Positions 16,345 to 25,666 of a stretch of 64,000 bases of DNA are shown here, piece after piece (position 1 is the first letter of the stretch; every line of letters begins with the position of its first letter). The stretch spans positions 97,890 through 161,889 of the forward strand of contig JAABSV010000001.1 of the NCBI GenBank assembly GCA_011390165.1, written 5' to 3'. The translations under genes were made by a program, and so were the position numbers. The DNA comes from Desulfobulbaceae bacterium. Lineage in GTDB: Bacteria > Desulfobacterota > Desulfobulbia > Desulfobulbales > Desulfocapsaceae. The notes under the pieces are model-generated. The model ran no database searches. It was not told the origin of the DNA and saw only the letters and a list, made by a program, of their open reading frames with translations.

Positions 16345-17727
16345 TTACAGATGCAGAAGCAGCTTGGCAACCCAAAAGTACATCAAAACACCGAGAATAT
16401 CGATGGAGGTGGTGACAAAGGGGCCGGTGGCAATCGCCGCGTCGATGTCAAATCGTTTCAAAATGAGGGGAATGACCGCGCCGAGAGTAGCCGACATTGC
16501 CATACAGCAGAAGATCGATACCCCCACCACAACCCCCAGCATCTGAGGCTCGACAAAGCCGTAATAGGCGATGACTCCGAGAAAGAGTCCATAGGCCAGG
16601 CCGAGAATCAACCCTACCCGCATCTCTTTGAACACCACCCGCCAGAACTGGTCGAGGTTGACCCGGCCGGTGGCAATTCCCCGGACAATGATGGTCGATG
16701 ACTGGGTAGCGATATTACCGCCCATGCCGATGACCACCGGGATGAAGGAGGCAAGGGCGATCACCTTGGCCAGTTCCTGCTCGAAGGTGCCAATGATGAC
16801 CATTGCCATTACCCCGCCCAACCAGGAGGCAAAGAGCCAGGGGGCACGGATAAAAGCACTTTCCCGGGTCGATTTCAGCAGAATCTCCCGATCCTTGCCG
16901 GCACCAGCCATCTGCAGGAACTCTTCCGAAGCCTCTTCGCGAATCACGTCGATGATGTCGTCGACGGTGACAATCCCCACCAAGGTGTAGTTGGAATCAA
17001 CCACCGGTACCGCCAGGATATTGTATTTGGAGATGACATGGGCCACCTCCCCCTGATCGGTTTCCGTGGAGACCGAGATGACATTGGGGTTCATGATCTC
17101 CCGCAGTTTCCGCTCCGAAGGATGCATCAGCAGTTCCCGCAAAGAGATAACTCCGGAGAGTTTGTGGTCGCCATGGGTGATGTAGAGATAGAAGACCATC
17201 TCCTTCTCTTCACTTCGCTTCTGAACGCTGCGGATCGCCTCGGCAATGGTCAGCCCCTCATCGAGGTACATGAAGTCGGGCGACATCAGTCCGCCGGCCG
17301 TTTCCGGGTCATAACGGAGCAGTTCCTCAACCTCCTCCCGATCCTTCAACTCCATGTGGGCACGGATTTCATTGGCCAGATCGGCTGGAATAACCTCCAG
17401 GATATCAACCGCATCGTCGGAGGGCATCTCGGTGAGGATCTCCGCCATCGCCTGCGGCGTCAGCCCCTTGACCAGATTGGTAACCAGCAGGGTGTCCAAC
17501 TCGCTGAGGAATTCTCCCACTCCGGGTGTCTTGACCAGCAACGGAAAGACAGCGTTACGCTCGGTATCGGTGAGATGGCGGTAGACCCAGGCCATATCCA
17601 CCGGATGGGTCTTGCCGATCAACTTTGCCAGATGCTCGGTGGCACCGCGCCGGTTCAGCCTTCTGACCATATCGAGGATAACCATCCCCTCATTGCCAAA
17701 AAGTTCTTTTTTCCCTTTGTTTTCCAT
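16345..17727 (-). CDS. mgtE: magnesium transporter MgtE
   Basis: 460 residues, normal for MgtE, an Mg-gated inner-membrane magnesium channel. The N-terminal helical domain includes EILTEMPSDDAVDIL. A CBS pair follows (MSPDFMYLDEGLTIAEA to VTVDDIIDVIREEASEE). About five C-terminal transmembrane helices carry the family segments GMGGNIATQSSTI and RGIATGRV. The ATG at 17727 has GGAG 5 bases upstream; the longer frame would add 58 unrelated residues. It heads a likely operon with the DegS-like gene. The 5' leader is too short for a magnesium riboswitch. Confidence 0.94.
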   Translation of the reverse strand: MENKGKKELFGNEGMVILDMVRRLNRRGATEHLAKLIGKTHPVDMAWVYRHLTDTERNAVFPLLVKTPGVGEFLSELDTLLVTNLVKGLTPQAMAEILTEMPSDDAVDILEVIPADLANEIRAHMELKDREEVEELLRYDPETAGGLMSPDFMYLDEGLTIAEAIRSVQKRSEEKEMVFYLYITHGDHKLSGVISLRELLMHPSERKLREIMNPNVISVSTETDQGEVAHVISKYNILAVPVVDSNYTLVGIVTVDDIIDVIREEASEEFLQMAGAGKDREILLKSTRESAFIRAPWLFASWLGGVMAMVIIGTFEQELAKVIALASFIPVVIGMGGNIATQSSTIIVRGIATGRVNLDQFWRVVFKEMRVGLILGLAYGLFLGVIAYYGFVEPQMLGVVVGVSIFCCMAMSATLGAVIPLILKRFDIDAAIATGPFVTTSIDILGVLMYFWVAKLLLHL

Positions 17728-17804
17728 AGCATCTCCAATACAAGGGGGATCAGTCGGCTCTTCACGAGAGTTGAGCTGCAAGATGAGACAAGGCGAAACA
17801 GTAC

Positions 17805-17834
17805 AATTTACCTGGAACATCCGGCCAAGGTCAA
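17805..17834 (-). promoter_or_regulatory. candidate promoter for mgtE
   Basis: Read on the minus strand, TTGACC (17834-17829) and TAAATT (17810-17805) are 18 bases apart. Transcription would start about 70 bases before the mgtE ATG. Confidence 0.35.
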
Positions 17835-18000
17835 ATTCTATTTTCTTACTGCAACAGGTTTCAATCGGCAGAGGTGCCAGGTGCACCGGCCAGGAAGACA
17901 ACTCGGATAGGAAACAGGTTGTTGCTGGAATATCCGGCCGCTGCAGTCAGCGGTTACCGACGGGAGAGAGTCAGCGGTGCAACAGAGCACGGAGCGACTA

Positions 18001-18189
18001 TCATGTCTTCTGGACAGCAAAGCAGATGAAAAAGCCTACCGCCATGGCCAGCAGACCAACCAGGCGAAGGTGATTGGCCTCACATTCGGACAGTTTTATC
18101 AGCCAGTTCCGCATCGCCTCTGGCGCCGCAACATAGGGTAGTCCCTCAAGAACGAGGATAAGGCCGATAAGGAGAAGGAAGGTTTTCAT
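18001..18189 (-). CDS. small DUF2065 membrane protein
   Basis: 62 residues, two predicted transmembrane helices: FLLLIGLILVLEGLPYVAAP and LVGLLAMAVGFFICFA, joined by a loop with MRNWLIKL. This is the DUF2065 (YjeT-type) pattern. YjeT lies near hflKC in E. coli, but the function is unknown. The ATG at 18189 has GGAG upstream; longer frames have no support. It is transcribed alone, divergent from purM. Confidence 0.83.
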   Translation of the reverse strand: MKTFLLLIGLILVLEGLPYVAAPEAMRNWLIKLSECEANHLRLVGLLAMAVGFFICFAVQKT

Positions 18190-18273
18190 CGGCACCAGTC
18201 TCCCCAAAAAGATATCTGGTGTCAACAGGAATCGGCCATCGGCAGCAGCCTGTCACCCTTTTCCCGCGAGCAG

Positions 18274-18313
18274 ATGCAATTCCATTGCATTTTCGGCTCG
18301 TCGCTAATACTAT
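18274..18313 (+). promoter_or_regulatory. candidate purM promoter with overlapping palindrome
   Basis: TTGCAT (18285-18290) and TACTAT (18308-18313) are 17 bases apart, 55 bases before the purM ATG. The -35 is overlapped by a perfect inverted repeat, ATGCAAT (18274-18280), TCC, ATTGCAT (18284-18290), a possible operator. Confidence 0.45.
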
Positions 18314-18367
18314 ACAGCCTCACCTGCCTTTCACCGAAGCCGCCATCATTTCACCAGCAGACAATCC

Positions 18368-19420
18368 ATGAGTACAACCGCCAGAAGCAAGTACAGCGAA
18401 GCCGGGGTCGATATCGACAAGGGCAATGCCTTTGTCGACGAAATCAGAGACATAGTTGCCTCCACCCACCAGCGTGGGGTACTGGGAGGTATCGGCGGCT
18501 TCTCGTCCCATTTTGCCATCGACACCAACAAGTACCGCAAACCGGTTATCGTCACCTCCACCGACGGGGTCGGCACCAAACTGGCCATAGCCCAATACTG
18601 CCGAAGGCACGACACCATCGGCATCGACCTGGTGGCGATGTGCGTCAACGATCTGGTGGTCGGTGGAGCCACCCCCCTGTGCTTCCTCGACTATTTTGCC
18701 GTCGGCAAACTGGACTTGGCCGTGGCCAAAGAGGTGGTTACCGGTATTGCCGAGGGCTGCCGGCAGGCCAATTGCTCTCTGGTTGGTGGAGAGACGGCGG
18801 AAATGCCCGGACTCTACCGTGAAGGCGATTACGATCTGGCCGGTTTTGTCACCGGTATTGTCGATCGGGATGCGATCATCGACGGCTCGGATATCCGCGA
18901 CGGCGATGCCATCATCGGCCTTGCCTCAAGCGGCCTGCACTCCAACGGCTTCTCGCTGGTCCGCAAGATCTGCTTCAGCGACCACCAGTTCACTGTCGAC
19001 CAGCACTTCGATGAACTTGGCTGTTCTCTCGGTGAAGAACTTCTTCGACCAACCAGAATTTATGTGCAGTCAGTGCTGAACGTACTGAAAAGCTACCGCC
19101 TTAACGGCATGGTCCACAATACCGGCGGTGGCTTCATCGACAATATTCCGCGGATTCTGCCCAAAGGCTACAAGGCAATTCTCGACACTTCCCGGTGGCT
19201 GGAACCACCGATCTTCGGTTTTCTTCAGCGGCTGGGAGATATCCCGACTACAGAGATGTACCGGACCTTCAACATGGGGGTCGGCCTGCTGGTGGTGGTT
19301 GACGCGAACCAGGCCAGCGATATTCGCCACCACTTTGAAGCGCTCGGCGAGACGGCCTGGATTATCGGTGAAGTGGCGGCGATGAAGGAAGATGACCTCT
19401 CCGTTGAGATCATTTCCTAG
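18368..19420 (+). CDS. purM: phosphoribosylformylglycinamidine cyclo-ligase (AIR synthetase)
   Basis: 350 residues, family length. PurM catalyses ATP-dependent closure of FGAM to aminoimidazole ribotide, the fifth step of purine synthesis. Signatures seen: YSEAGVDIDKGN at the N terminus, GGIGGFSSHFAI, STDGVGTKLAIAQ, DLVAMCVNDL, LVGGETAEMPGLY and GLASSGLHSNGFSLVR. The ATG at 18368 follows a plausible promoter. The gene stands alone; other purine genes in the window (purD-purE) are 30 kb away. Confidence 0.96.
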   Translation: MSTTARSKYSEAGVDIDKGNAFVDEIRDIVASTHQRGVLGGIGGFSSHFAIDTNKYRKPVIVTSTDGVGTKLAIAQYCRRHDTIGIDLVAMCVNDLVVGGATPLCFLDYFAVGKLDLAVAKEVVTGIAEGCRQANCSLVGGETAEMPGLYREGDYDLAGFVTGIVDRDAIIDGSDIRDGDAIIGLASSGLHSNGFSLVRKICFSDHQFTVDQHFDELGCSLGEELLRPTRIYVQSVLNVLKSYRLNGMVHNTGGGFIDNIPRILPKGYKAILDTSRWLEPPIFGFLQRLGDIPTTEMYRTFNMGVGLLVVVDANQASDIRHHFEALGETAWIIGEVAAMKEDDLSVEIIS

Positions 19421-19626
19421 TCAGACTTTGCCTCAGGCGCACATCCCGGCCACCTTCCCACTTCGACAACACCTCTTCAGGGAGTAGCTATTCCACCAGC
19501 ACTCCCATTTTCGGCCGGTAAAAGACACTGTGAGCAAACCCTATCTCGACGGCCGGGGAGTGCTGGACAAACTACTGCAGATTCTGGTGGGTAGTCTGTT
19601 GTGCTGCGTACCGATCAACGATGACC

Positions 19627-20142
19627 TCAGGGAAGAGCGCCACAGTCGGCAGTCCCCCCTTTGATCTTCTCCAGGGCGTGGTCGATGACCGGCAGAACCA
19701 CCTCCAAATTCTCCCGGGCAGCCTTTACACTGCCGGGAAGGTTGATCAGTAGACTTCCCCGCCGGCTCCCGGCTCGTCCGCGAGAGAGCATCGCCCTGTC
19801 GGTCTTCATCAGGCTGGCACTCCGCATCGCTTCGGCAATTCCGGGAATTTCCCGTTCCAGCACCCGCCCCATCGCCTCCGGGGTTACGTCGCTGGGCGAG
19901 AGGCCTGTCCCTCCAGTGGTGACAACCAGATCGATACCCAGGGCATCGACCAGGTCGACGAGGGTCTCGACTATGGTCTCCAGGTCGTCCGGTACCAGCC
20001 GGTAGGCAGCGAAGGTATACCCCGCTGCCGCCAGCCTCTCCTGGAGATAGGCGCCACTGCTGTCCTCCCGTTCCCCACGCGACCCCTTGTCGCTCATGGT
20101 AACCACCGCAAAGGTGTAGCCACTGCCGGCCTCGCCTTCCAT
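19627..20142 (-). CDS. Mog/MoaB-family molybdopterin biosynthesis protein
   Basis: 171 residues. The family adenylates molybdopterin before molybdenum insertion. The conserved core is VVTTGGTGLSPSDVTPEAM (about 78-96), with AVVTMSDKGSRGEREDSSG near the N terminus and GSLLINLPGSVKAARENL near the C terminus. This is a single-domain protein, so Mog or MoaB rather than MoeA. The ATG at 20142 lies 16 bases after the EF-G-like stop on the same strand and is preferred to a start inside that gene. Cotranscription with the EF-G-like gene is likely; a functional link is not apparent. Confidence 0.88.
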   Translation of the reverse strand: MEGEAGSGYTFAVVTMSDKGSRGEREDSSGAYLQERLAAAGYTFAAYRLVPDDLETIVETLVDLVDALGIDLVVTTGGTGLSPSDVTPEAMGRVLEREIPGIAEAMRSASLMKTDRAMLSRGRAGSRRGSLLINLPGSVKAARENLEVVLPVIDHALEKIKGGTADCGALP

Positions 20143-20158
20143 GACCGTTCTTGGCCTC

Positions 20159-22222
20159 TCAACCGTTCTCTGTGTTCGCCGTAGCGACGATCTTTTCGGC
20201 AATCTGGGCCGGGACCTCCTCGTAATGGGAAAAGGCGACCGTAAAACTGCCCAGTCCACCGGTCATGGAGGTGAGATCATTGGCGTAGGAGAGGACTTCC
20301 GACTGGGGAACCTGGGCGTTGATTATTTCCATCCCATCCATCGAGTCCATTCCCATCACCTTGCCTCGACGGGAATTGAGGTCCCCCATCACATCACCGA
20401 CATTCTCCTTGCCAACCTTGATCTCCATATTGACATAGGGTTCGAGCAGAACCAGGCCAGCTTCCTGGGCCCCTTTTTTGAAAGCGAGTGAGCCGGCGAT
20501 CTTGAAGGCCATTTCTGAGGAGTCGACATTGTGGTAGGTCCCGTCGACCAGGGCGATCTTCACGTCGATCACCGGATAGCCGGCAAGAACCCCTTTTTCC
20601 ATCGCCTCTTGAATTCCCTTGTCCACTGCCGGTCGGTACTGGGCCGGAATCACCCCTCCGACGATCTGGTCGGCAAACTCGTAGCCGCCGCCGGGAAGCG
20701 GCGAGATTTCAATCCAGCAGTCACCGTATTGCCCGCGGCCACCACTCTGCTTCTTGTGACGGCCCTGTACCCGGGCAGAAGAGCGGATAGTTTCCATATA
20801 GGGGATCTTCGGGGTGGTAAGCTCCATTTCCACGCCGAATTTTCTCTTTATCCTTGAACTCACCACATCCAGATGCACCTTACCGACCCCGGAGAGGAGG
20901 ACCTGTCTGGTCTGGGTCTGACGGGTGAGACTGAGGGTCAGATCCTCGTCGAGCATTCGGGTGATTGATGAAAAGACCTTTTCTTCCTCACCTTTTTTGG
21001 CACTGACGGCATAGGAGATAACCGGTTTGAGCGGTTCCGGGGGGGTAATCAGCACTGGTCGGGCGGCATCGCAGAGGGTATCGCCGGTGGCGGTTTCCTT
21101 GAGTTTGGCGACGGCGATGATCATCCCGGGCCCGGCACTCTCCACCGGCTTCTGTTCTTTCCCCTCCATCACGTACAGTTGCCCGAAACGTTCGGCCGTC
21201 TTCTTGCTGGCATTGTAGGAACTGTCCCCTTTGAGGATACCGCTGAACACCCGGAAGATGGTCAGCCGACCGGCATAGGGATCGGCCATGGTCTTGAATA
21301 CCAGGGCGGAGAAGGGGGCCTCGGTTGTTGGTTGCAGCTCGATCTCCTCACCGCTGTCCGGTTTTTTGGCCAGGATCGGCTGCCGGTCGGCGGGTGAGGG
21401 GAGACAGGCGTTAATGGTATCGAGAAGGGGCACACTCCCCTTGTTGTGGGTGGCGGAACAGACACAGACCGGGGCTATGGCTGCCTTTGCCACCCCTCTC
21501 TGCAAACCGGTGACCAGTTCCTCCTGGCTGAGTTCGCCCTCCTCAAGAAATTTTTCGATCAATTCATCGTCGGTTTCAGCGACACTCTCCATCAAGCTCT
21601 CACGCAGGCTGGCTACCTCATCGGCCAGTTCCTCCGGCACCGGGCACGCCTTGACCCCGCCCTTGTCGCCATCGAAAAGATAGGCCTTGCCCTCGACGAT
21701 ATCGACATAGCCCCGGAAGTTGTCCTCCGCTCCAATGGGCAACTGGATAACCACCGGGGTGAGTGGCAGGGACTCCCGTATCTGCCCGAGAGTTCGCTGG
21801 AAGTCGGCGCGTTCCCGGTCCATCTTGCTGATGGCGATGACGGTGGGCAGGCCACGTTCCTTGATGATCCGGGCGAATTTGATCGTCTGTCCCTTCACCC
21901 CGAGAACCGCACCAATGACAAAGAGGGCGCTGTCACAGACATGCGAGGCGAAAATGGTCTCGTTGAGGAAGTTGTCATCACCGGGGGTATCGATCAAAAA
22001 GACACTGTGCTTCTTCCAGGTGTAGTTGTGAAAACTGGAATTGATGGAAATCTTTCTGGCCGTTTCCTCCTCCTCGAAATCCATTACCGCCGTGCCATCG
22101 TCAACCTTCCCCAGCCGGTTGACTTTCCCGGCAGCAAAGAGCAGCGCCTCGGCAAGGGATGTCTTGCCACAGTTTCCGTGACCGATGAGTGCGACATTTC
22201 TGACCATATTGGTATCCTGCAT
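20159..22222 (-). CDS. elongation factor G-like GTPase (EF-G paralogue)
   Basis: 687 residues with the full EF-G domain order. G1 is GHGNCGKTS; G3 is DTPGDDNF (78-85), where Asp replaces the catalytic His of EF-G (DTPGHVDF); G4 is SKMD (132-135) instead of NKxD. Domain IV has SGGRGQYGDCWIEI and the C-terminal domain has LLEPYVNMEIKVG and RRGKVMGM. These changes mark the EF-G-like subfamily found beside canonical EF-G in many bacteria. A role in translation or ribosome recycling is inferred, not known. The ATG at 22222 has GAGGAG upstream. It heads a two-gene unit with the Mog/MoaB gene. Confidence 0.9.
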   Translation of the reverse strand: MQDTNMVRNVALIGHGNCGKTSLAEALLFAAGKVNRLGKVDDGTAVMDFEEEETARKISINSSFHNYTWKKHSVFLIDTPGDDNFLNETIFASHVCDSALFVIGAVLGVKGQTIKFARIIKERGLPTVIAISKMDRERADFQRTLGQIRESLPLTPVVIQLPIGAEDNFRGYVDIVEGKAYLFDGDKGGVKACPVPEELADEVASLRESLMESVAETDDELIEKFLEEGELSQEELVTGLQRGVAKAAIAPVCVCSATHNKGSVPLLDTINACLPSPADRQPILAKKPDSGEEIELQPTTEAPFSALVFKTMADPYAGRLTIFRVFSGILKGDSSYNASKKTAERFGQLYVMEGKEQKPVESAGPGMIIAVAKLKETATGDTLCDAARPVLITPPEPLKPVISYAVSAKKGEEEKVFSSITRMLDEDLTLSLTRQTQTRQVLLSGVGKVHLDVVSSRIKRKFGVEMELTTPKIPYMETIRSSARVQGRHKKQSGGRGQYGDCWIEISPLPGGGYEFADQIVGGVIPAQYRPAVDKGIQEAMEKGVLAGYPVIDVKIALVDGTYHNVDSSEMAFKIAGSLAFKKGAQEAGLVLLEPYVNMEIKVGKENVGDVMGDLNSRRGKVMGMDSMDGMEIINAQVPQSEVLSYANDLTSMTGGLGSFTVAFSHYEEVPAQIAEKIVATANTENG

Positions 22223-22458
22223 CTGTATCTCCTCAAAAACGAGCAATTTTCAGTGCGCTGCCGTCTCGCAAAAGATCCCACGGCGGCCCGCCCACGGCCT
22301 GACCGACCGACCGAAAAACAGTACACATATATTCAATTACAAAACACAAAGTCAAGAGAGAATGAGCCGCCCCCGGGGATTGGCGGGAATTTCTTGCCGA
22401 CAGTCCACTTGCAGAAAATAAGCAGACGATTTTGTAGCACAATCCTCCTGGGCGGAGT

Positions 22459-24099
22459 ATGCTGAAGAGGCCACTGACTATTCTCTTTTTCCGACCGGCA
22501 CATCCCTTGACAGATCAGCAAGCCAGCAAAAACAGCATCGCCGGTTCGGCCGCCGCCGTCGCTATCGCGGTGATGTGCAGCCGGGTTCTCGGCCTGGTGC
22601 GGGAACAGGTCTTTGCCGCCCTTTTCGGGGCCGGCTACACCTACGATGCCTTTGTCGTCGCCTTCAGAATCCCCAATCTGTTACGCGACCTCTTTGCCGA
22701 GGGGGCCCTCTCGGCCGCCTTCGTCACCGTCTTCGCAGCCTACGGCAGCACCCGCACTACTGAAGAGACCTGGCGCCTGGCCAGTAACGTGCTCACCTTC
22801 ATCCTGGTCCTGCTCAGCGGCATCACCCTGTGCGGGGTTTTTTTTGCCGGTACGCTCGTCGACCTCCTTGCCCCTGACTTTGCCCTGGTGGCCGGCAAAA
22901 GCGAACTGACCGAAAAGCTGACCCGGATAATGCTCCCCTTTCTGGTGTTCATCTCCCTTTCGGCGGTGGTTATGGGGATACTGAACACCAGGGGCCGCTT
23001 TTTCGTTCCGGCCCTTGCCTCCAGTTTTTTCAATCTCGGTTCGATTATCGGCGGCACCAGCCTGGCTCTCGTCCTCCCGCACTACGGCCAGCCGGCCATT
23101 GTCGGCATGGCCATCGGCACCCTCATTGGCGGCATCCTCCAACTGGCGGTGCAGCTTCCCGCCCTCTTTGCTACCGGTTTTCGCTATCGCCCGGTCTTCG
23201 ATCTTGCCGACCCCGGCCTGCGGCGGATCCTTATGCTGATGGTGCCGGCAACGGTGGGTCTCTCCGCCACCCAGATCAACATCTTCATCAACACCAATTT
23301 CGCCGCCTCCTGTGTCGAAGGCTCGGTGTCGTGGCTCTATTATGCCTTTCGCCTGGTGCAACTGCCCATCGGGGTGTTCGGGGTGGCCCTGTCGGTGGCC
23401 ATCCTGCCGATACTCGCCCGCCAGGCGGCCGACAAGAATCTCGACCAGATGAAGGAGACCATGGTCTCCTCCCTGAGCATGGTCTTCGCCCTCTCGGTTC
23501 CGGCCACCGCCGGGCTGATCCTGCTCTCACAGCCCATCATCCGGCTGATCTTTGAGCATGGTGCCTTCACCGCCGCCGACACCCTGGCCACCGGCCAGAC
23601 CCTGGCCCTCTACGCCGTCGGTCTCTTTGCCTATTCGGCCAACAAGGTTCTGGTTCCGGCCTTCTACGCCCTCGACAAGACCCGTTATCCGGTGATTGCC
23701 AGCTTTCTCGCCATCGCCATCAACATCACCATCATCTCCCTGACCATCGACCGTTTCGGCCATCTGGCCATAGCCCTCTCCACCTCCTGCACGATGAGTA
23801 TCAACTTCCTTTTTCTGCTCACCGTACTGTACCGCAGCCTGCACGGCTTCTCGCTCGCTCTTTTGGCCAGAAACCTGAGTAAAATTTTCCTCGCCACCTT
23901 GGCCCTCGTCGTTCTGCTCGTTCTGGCGCTCCCCAGGGCCGAACCGTGGCTGCTGGGCCCGGTGCCCAAGCAGCTGGCGGCGTTGTCTGCCCTGATTCTC
24001 CCGGCAGCCGTTCTCTACGCCCTCATACTCCACCGTCTCGGCCTGCCGGAGTTGCTTCTGTTGAGCAAACGGATTCTCGGAGCCTTCCGCCGCCGCTGA
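22459..24099 (+). CDS. murJ: lipid II flippase MurJ
   Basis: 546 residues, about 14 predicted transmembrane helices. MurJ moves lipid II across the inner membrane for peptidoglycan synthesis. Family motifs include CSRVLGLVREQVFAALFGAG, DAFVVAFRIPNLLRDLFAEGALSAAF near the N terminus, and ARQAADKNLDQMKETMVSSLSM mid-protein. The start at 22459 (ATG) has a weak ribosome site very close to it; a TTG at about 22507, nearer the family's usual N terminus, is an alternative. It is divergent from the EF-G-like gene and convergent with the phasin-like gene. Confidence 0.94.
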   Translation: MLKRPLTILFFRPAHPLTDQQASKNSIAGSAAAVAIAVMCSRVLGLVREQVFAALFGAGYTYDAFVVAFRIPNLLRDLFAEGALSAAFVTVFAAYGSTRTTEETWRLASNVLTFILVLLSGITLCGVFFAGTLVDLLAPDFALVAGKSELTEKLTRIMLPFLVFISLSAVVMGILNTRGRFFVPALASSFFNLGSIIGGTSLALVLPHYGQPAIVGMAIGTLIGGILQLAVQLPALFATGFRYRPVFDLADPGLRRILMLMVPATVGLSATQINIFINTNFAASCVEGSVSWLYYAFRLVQLPIGVFGVALSVAILPILARQAADKNLDQMKETMVSSLSMVFALSVPATAGLILLSQPIIRLIFEHGAFTAADTLATGQTLALYAVGLFAYSANKVLVPAFYALDKTRYPVIASFLAIAINITIISLTIDRFGHLAIALSTSCTMSINFLFLLTVLYRSLHGFSLALLARNLSKIFLATLALVVLLVLALPRAEPWLLGPVPKQLAALSALILPAAVLYALILHRLGLPELLLLSKRILGAFRRR

Positions 24100-24235
24100 A
24101 GTTTTGCTCACTGGTCTCTGCCTGCTGTCAAAGGAGGGCCGAACTGCGTTTTGGCCTGGCTGCACACTGACAACTGCACCGACGGCTCCAGCCAGTCAGG
24201 CCGGCGCGAAAACTCCTGGTGGCAGCGACCACCCT

Positions 24236-24601
24236 CTACGACGACTGGCTGTTGGGCTGGCCATCCGCCCGGCTATCCTGGTCGCTGTCGGCCATCTTGC
24301 CGCGCAGCGTTTCAATTTCGGTACGCAATGTGGCGATTTCGCTGCGTAGCAGGTCGATATCGGCACTCCTTGCCAGTTGCATCCCGGACAAAGCCGATTC
24401 CACTATCTTTTCGGTCTGTTTTTTCAGTGCGGCCCGGGACTCATCCGCCCGGCTGAGCAGTTCCTGGATGAATTTTTCCCCCTCTTGCTCCCCCATCTTT
24501 CCCTTTTCGACCAGATCCCGAGCCAGTTCCTCGATACTCTCCTTGGCCAACGAGGCGACTCCTATTCCGGTTAGAACGGTCTTTTTCAACAGATCAATCA
24601 T
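24236..24601 (-). CDS. phasin-like coiled-coil protein
   Basis: 121 residues. The N terminus (MIDLLKKTVLTGIGVASLAKES) and EELARDLVEKGKMGEQEGEKFI match the PhaF/PhaI-type 'polyhydroxyalkanoate synthesis regulator phasin' family. A long helical segment includes IDLLRSEIATLRTEIETLRGK, a leucine-rich coiled coil that could mediate oligomerisation. No polyhydroxyalkanoate synthase is nearby, so granule association is uncertain. The ATG at 24601 has GGAGGATGTG upstream and overlaps the stop of the dihydrouridine synthase gene, implying coupling. Confidence 0.82.
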   Translation of the reverse strand: MIDLLKKTVLTGIGVASLAKESIEELARDLVEKGKMGEQEGEKFIQELLSRADESRAALKKQTEKIVESALSGMQLARSADIDLLRSEIATLRTEIETLRGKMADSDQDSRADGQPNSQSS

Positions 24602-25611
24602 CACATCCTCCTGTATGCTGCATCCCATGAGATTCCGGCAAAAAAGGCCGTGGCCCGGGCAAGAGCTTCGGCCATTCCGGTACTGCTCTGAATAGCCGCC
24701 GCCAGATGATGGCCAAAGGGGCAGACGGCGGCGAAATACTGCGTGAACTGCTTCAATCGACCCAGTTGCCGCTCCGGGGCAAACCGTTCGCCGAGCAGTT
24801 CGCTGAAACGAAAGTACACTTCGGTCGGGGTGCGGCCACTGCCGGCCACCGGAAGGCCGTACACCTCCCTGGCAATTGCTGCCGGCAGCCACGGCCTGGT
24901 TACCGCTCCACGGCCAAGCATCAGCCCGTCGGCCCCCGACTCGGCCAGACAGCGCCTTGCATCGGCCACCGAAAAGATACCGCCATTGGCGAGAATTGGC
25001 AGATCAACCACCTCCCTGACCGCCGCCACAGCCTGCCAGCGAGGCTTGCGACAGAACTTTTCCCCGTCGAGCCGGGCGTGGACGGTGAGGAGATCGACCC
25101 CCTCTCCCGCCAGTGTGCGGCAGAGTTCCTGAAGGGCTGGAATATCAAGATTTCTCCCCAGACGAATCTTCACCGTCAAAGGAAGTGTCGTCCGCCGACG
25201 AAGGAGTCGCAGGGTGGCAAGCAGAGTGGGCCGATCGGCAACCAGCTCTGTTCCAGCCCCCATCTTTCTGACCATCGGGGCGGGACAGCCGAGGTTGAGA
25301 TCGATCCCTTGGGCATCCAGGGAGTGGAGTGTGTCCACCGCCTCGGCAAGGTGTTCCGGCCCCGCCGCCACCAGTTGATAAAAGAGGGGCCACTCGCCGG
25401 TGCTGCGTGCCAGAAGGGGCGAACAACGAGGATTGTCGTGCGGCAGCCTCTTTACGGTCAGCATTTCGCTGTACAGGAGCCCGACCCCACCCTCCTCCTG
25501 AACCAGGCTGCGCAGGGCGGAGTGGGATAAACCCACCATCGGGGCAAGGGCAATGGGAGGGGTGACAGGGAGACTGCCTACCTGCAGGGTCTGTACAATG
25601 CCCATCACCAT
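24601..25611 (-). CDS. tRNA-dihydrouridine synthase (Dus family)
   Basis: 336 residues, FMN-dependent TIM barrel that reduces uridines in tRNA to dihydrouridine. The flavin site begins with ALAPMVGLSHSALR. The catalytic cysteine lies in DLNLGCPAPMVRKMGAG. The phosphate-binding end is LPILANGGIFSVADA and GADGLMLGRGAVTRPWL. It is nearest the DusB type by these motifs, but I do not assign a subclass. The ATG at 25611 has GAGGA 6 bases upstream. It is downstream of the HEAT-like/CNB/PilZ gene on the same strand, 55 bases apart. Confidence 0.93.
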   Translation of the reverse strand: MVMGIVQTLQVGSLPVTPPIALAPMVGLSHSALRSLVQEEGGVGLLYSEMLTVKRLPHDNPRCSPLLARSTGEWPLFYQLVAAGPEHLAEAVDTLHSLDAQGIDLNLGCPAPMVRKMGAGTELVADRPTLLATLRLLRRRTTLPLTVKIRLGRNLDIPALQELCRTLAGEGVDLLTVHARLDGEKFCRKPRWQAVAAVREVVDLPILANGGIFSVADARRCLAESGADGLMLGRGAVTRPWLPAAIAREVYGLPVAGSGRTPTEVYFRFSELLGERFAPERQLGRLKQFTQYFAAVCPFGHHLAAAIQSSTGMAEALARATAFFAGISWDAAYRRM

Positions 25612-25666
25612 TCGGTCCTCGAACGGCGCACCGGGGAAACCGCTGCGCCGGCATTTCTTGACCAGC

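Noticed and set aside
17728-17800. Magnesium riboswitch before mgtE
   Set aside because: The leader from the candidate promoter is only about 70 bases and shows no M-box-like stem set.
19530-19664. Small plus-strand frame from a GTG after purM
   Set aside because: No ribosome site, no recognisable domain, and it runs into the 3' end of the Mog/MoaB gene.
21446-22465. Long plus-strand open frame opposite the EF-G-like gene
   Set aside because: It is an antisense shadow of a gene with clear GTPase motifs. Similar long shadows opposite the kinase (1866-2726) and pepA (12506-13645) were dropped for the same reason.
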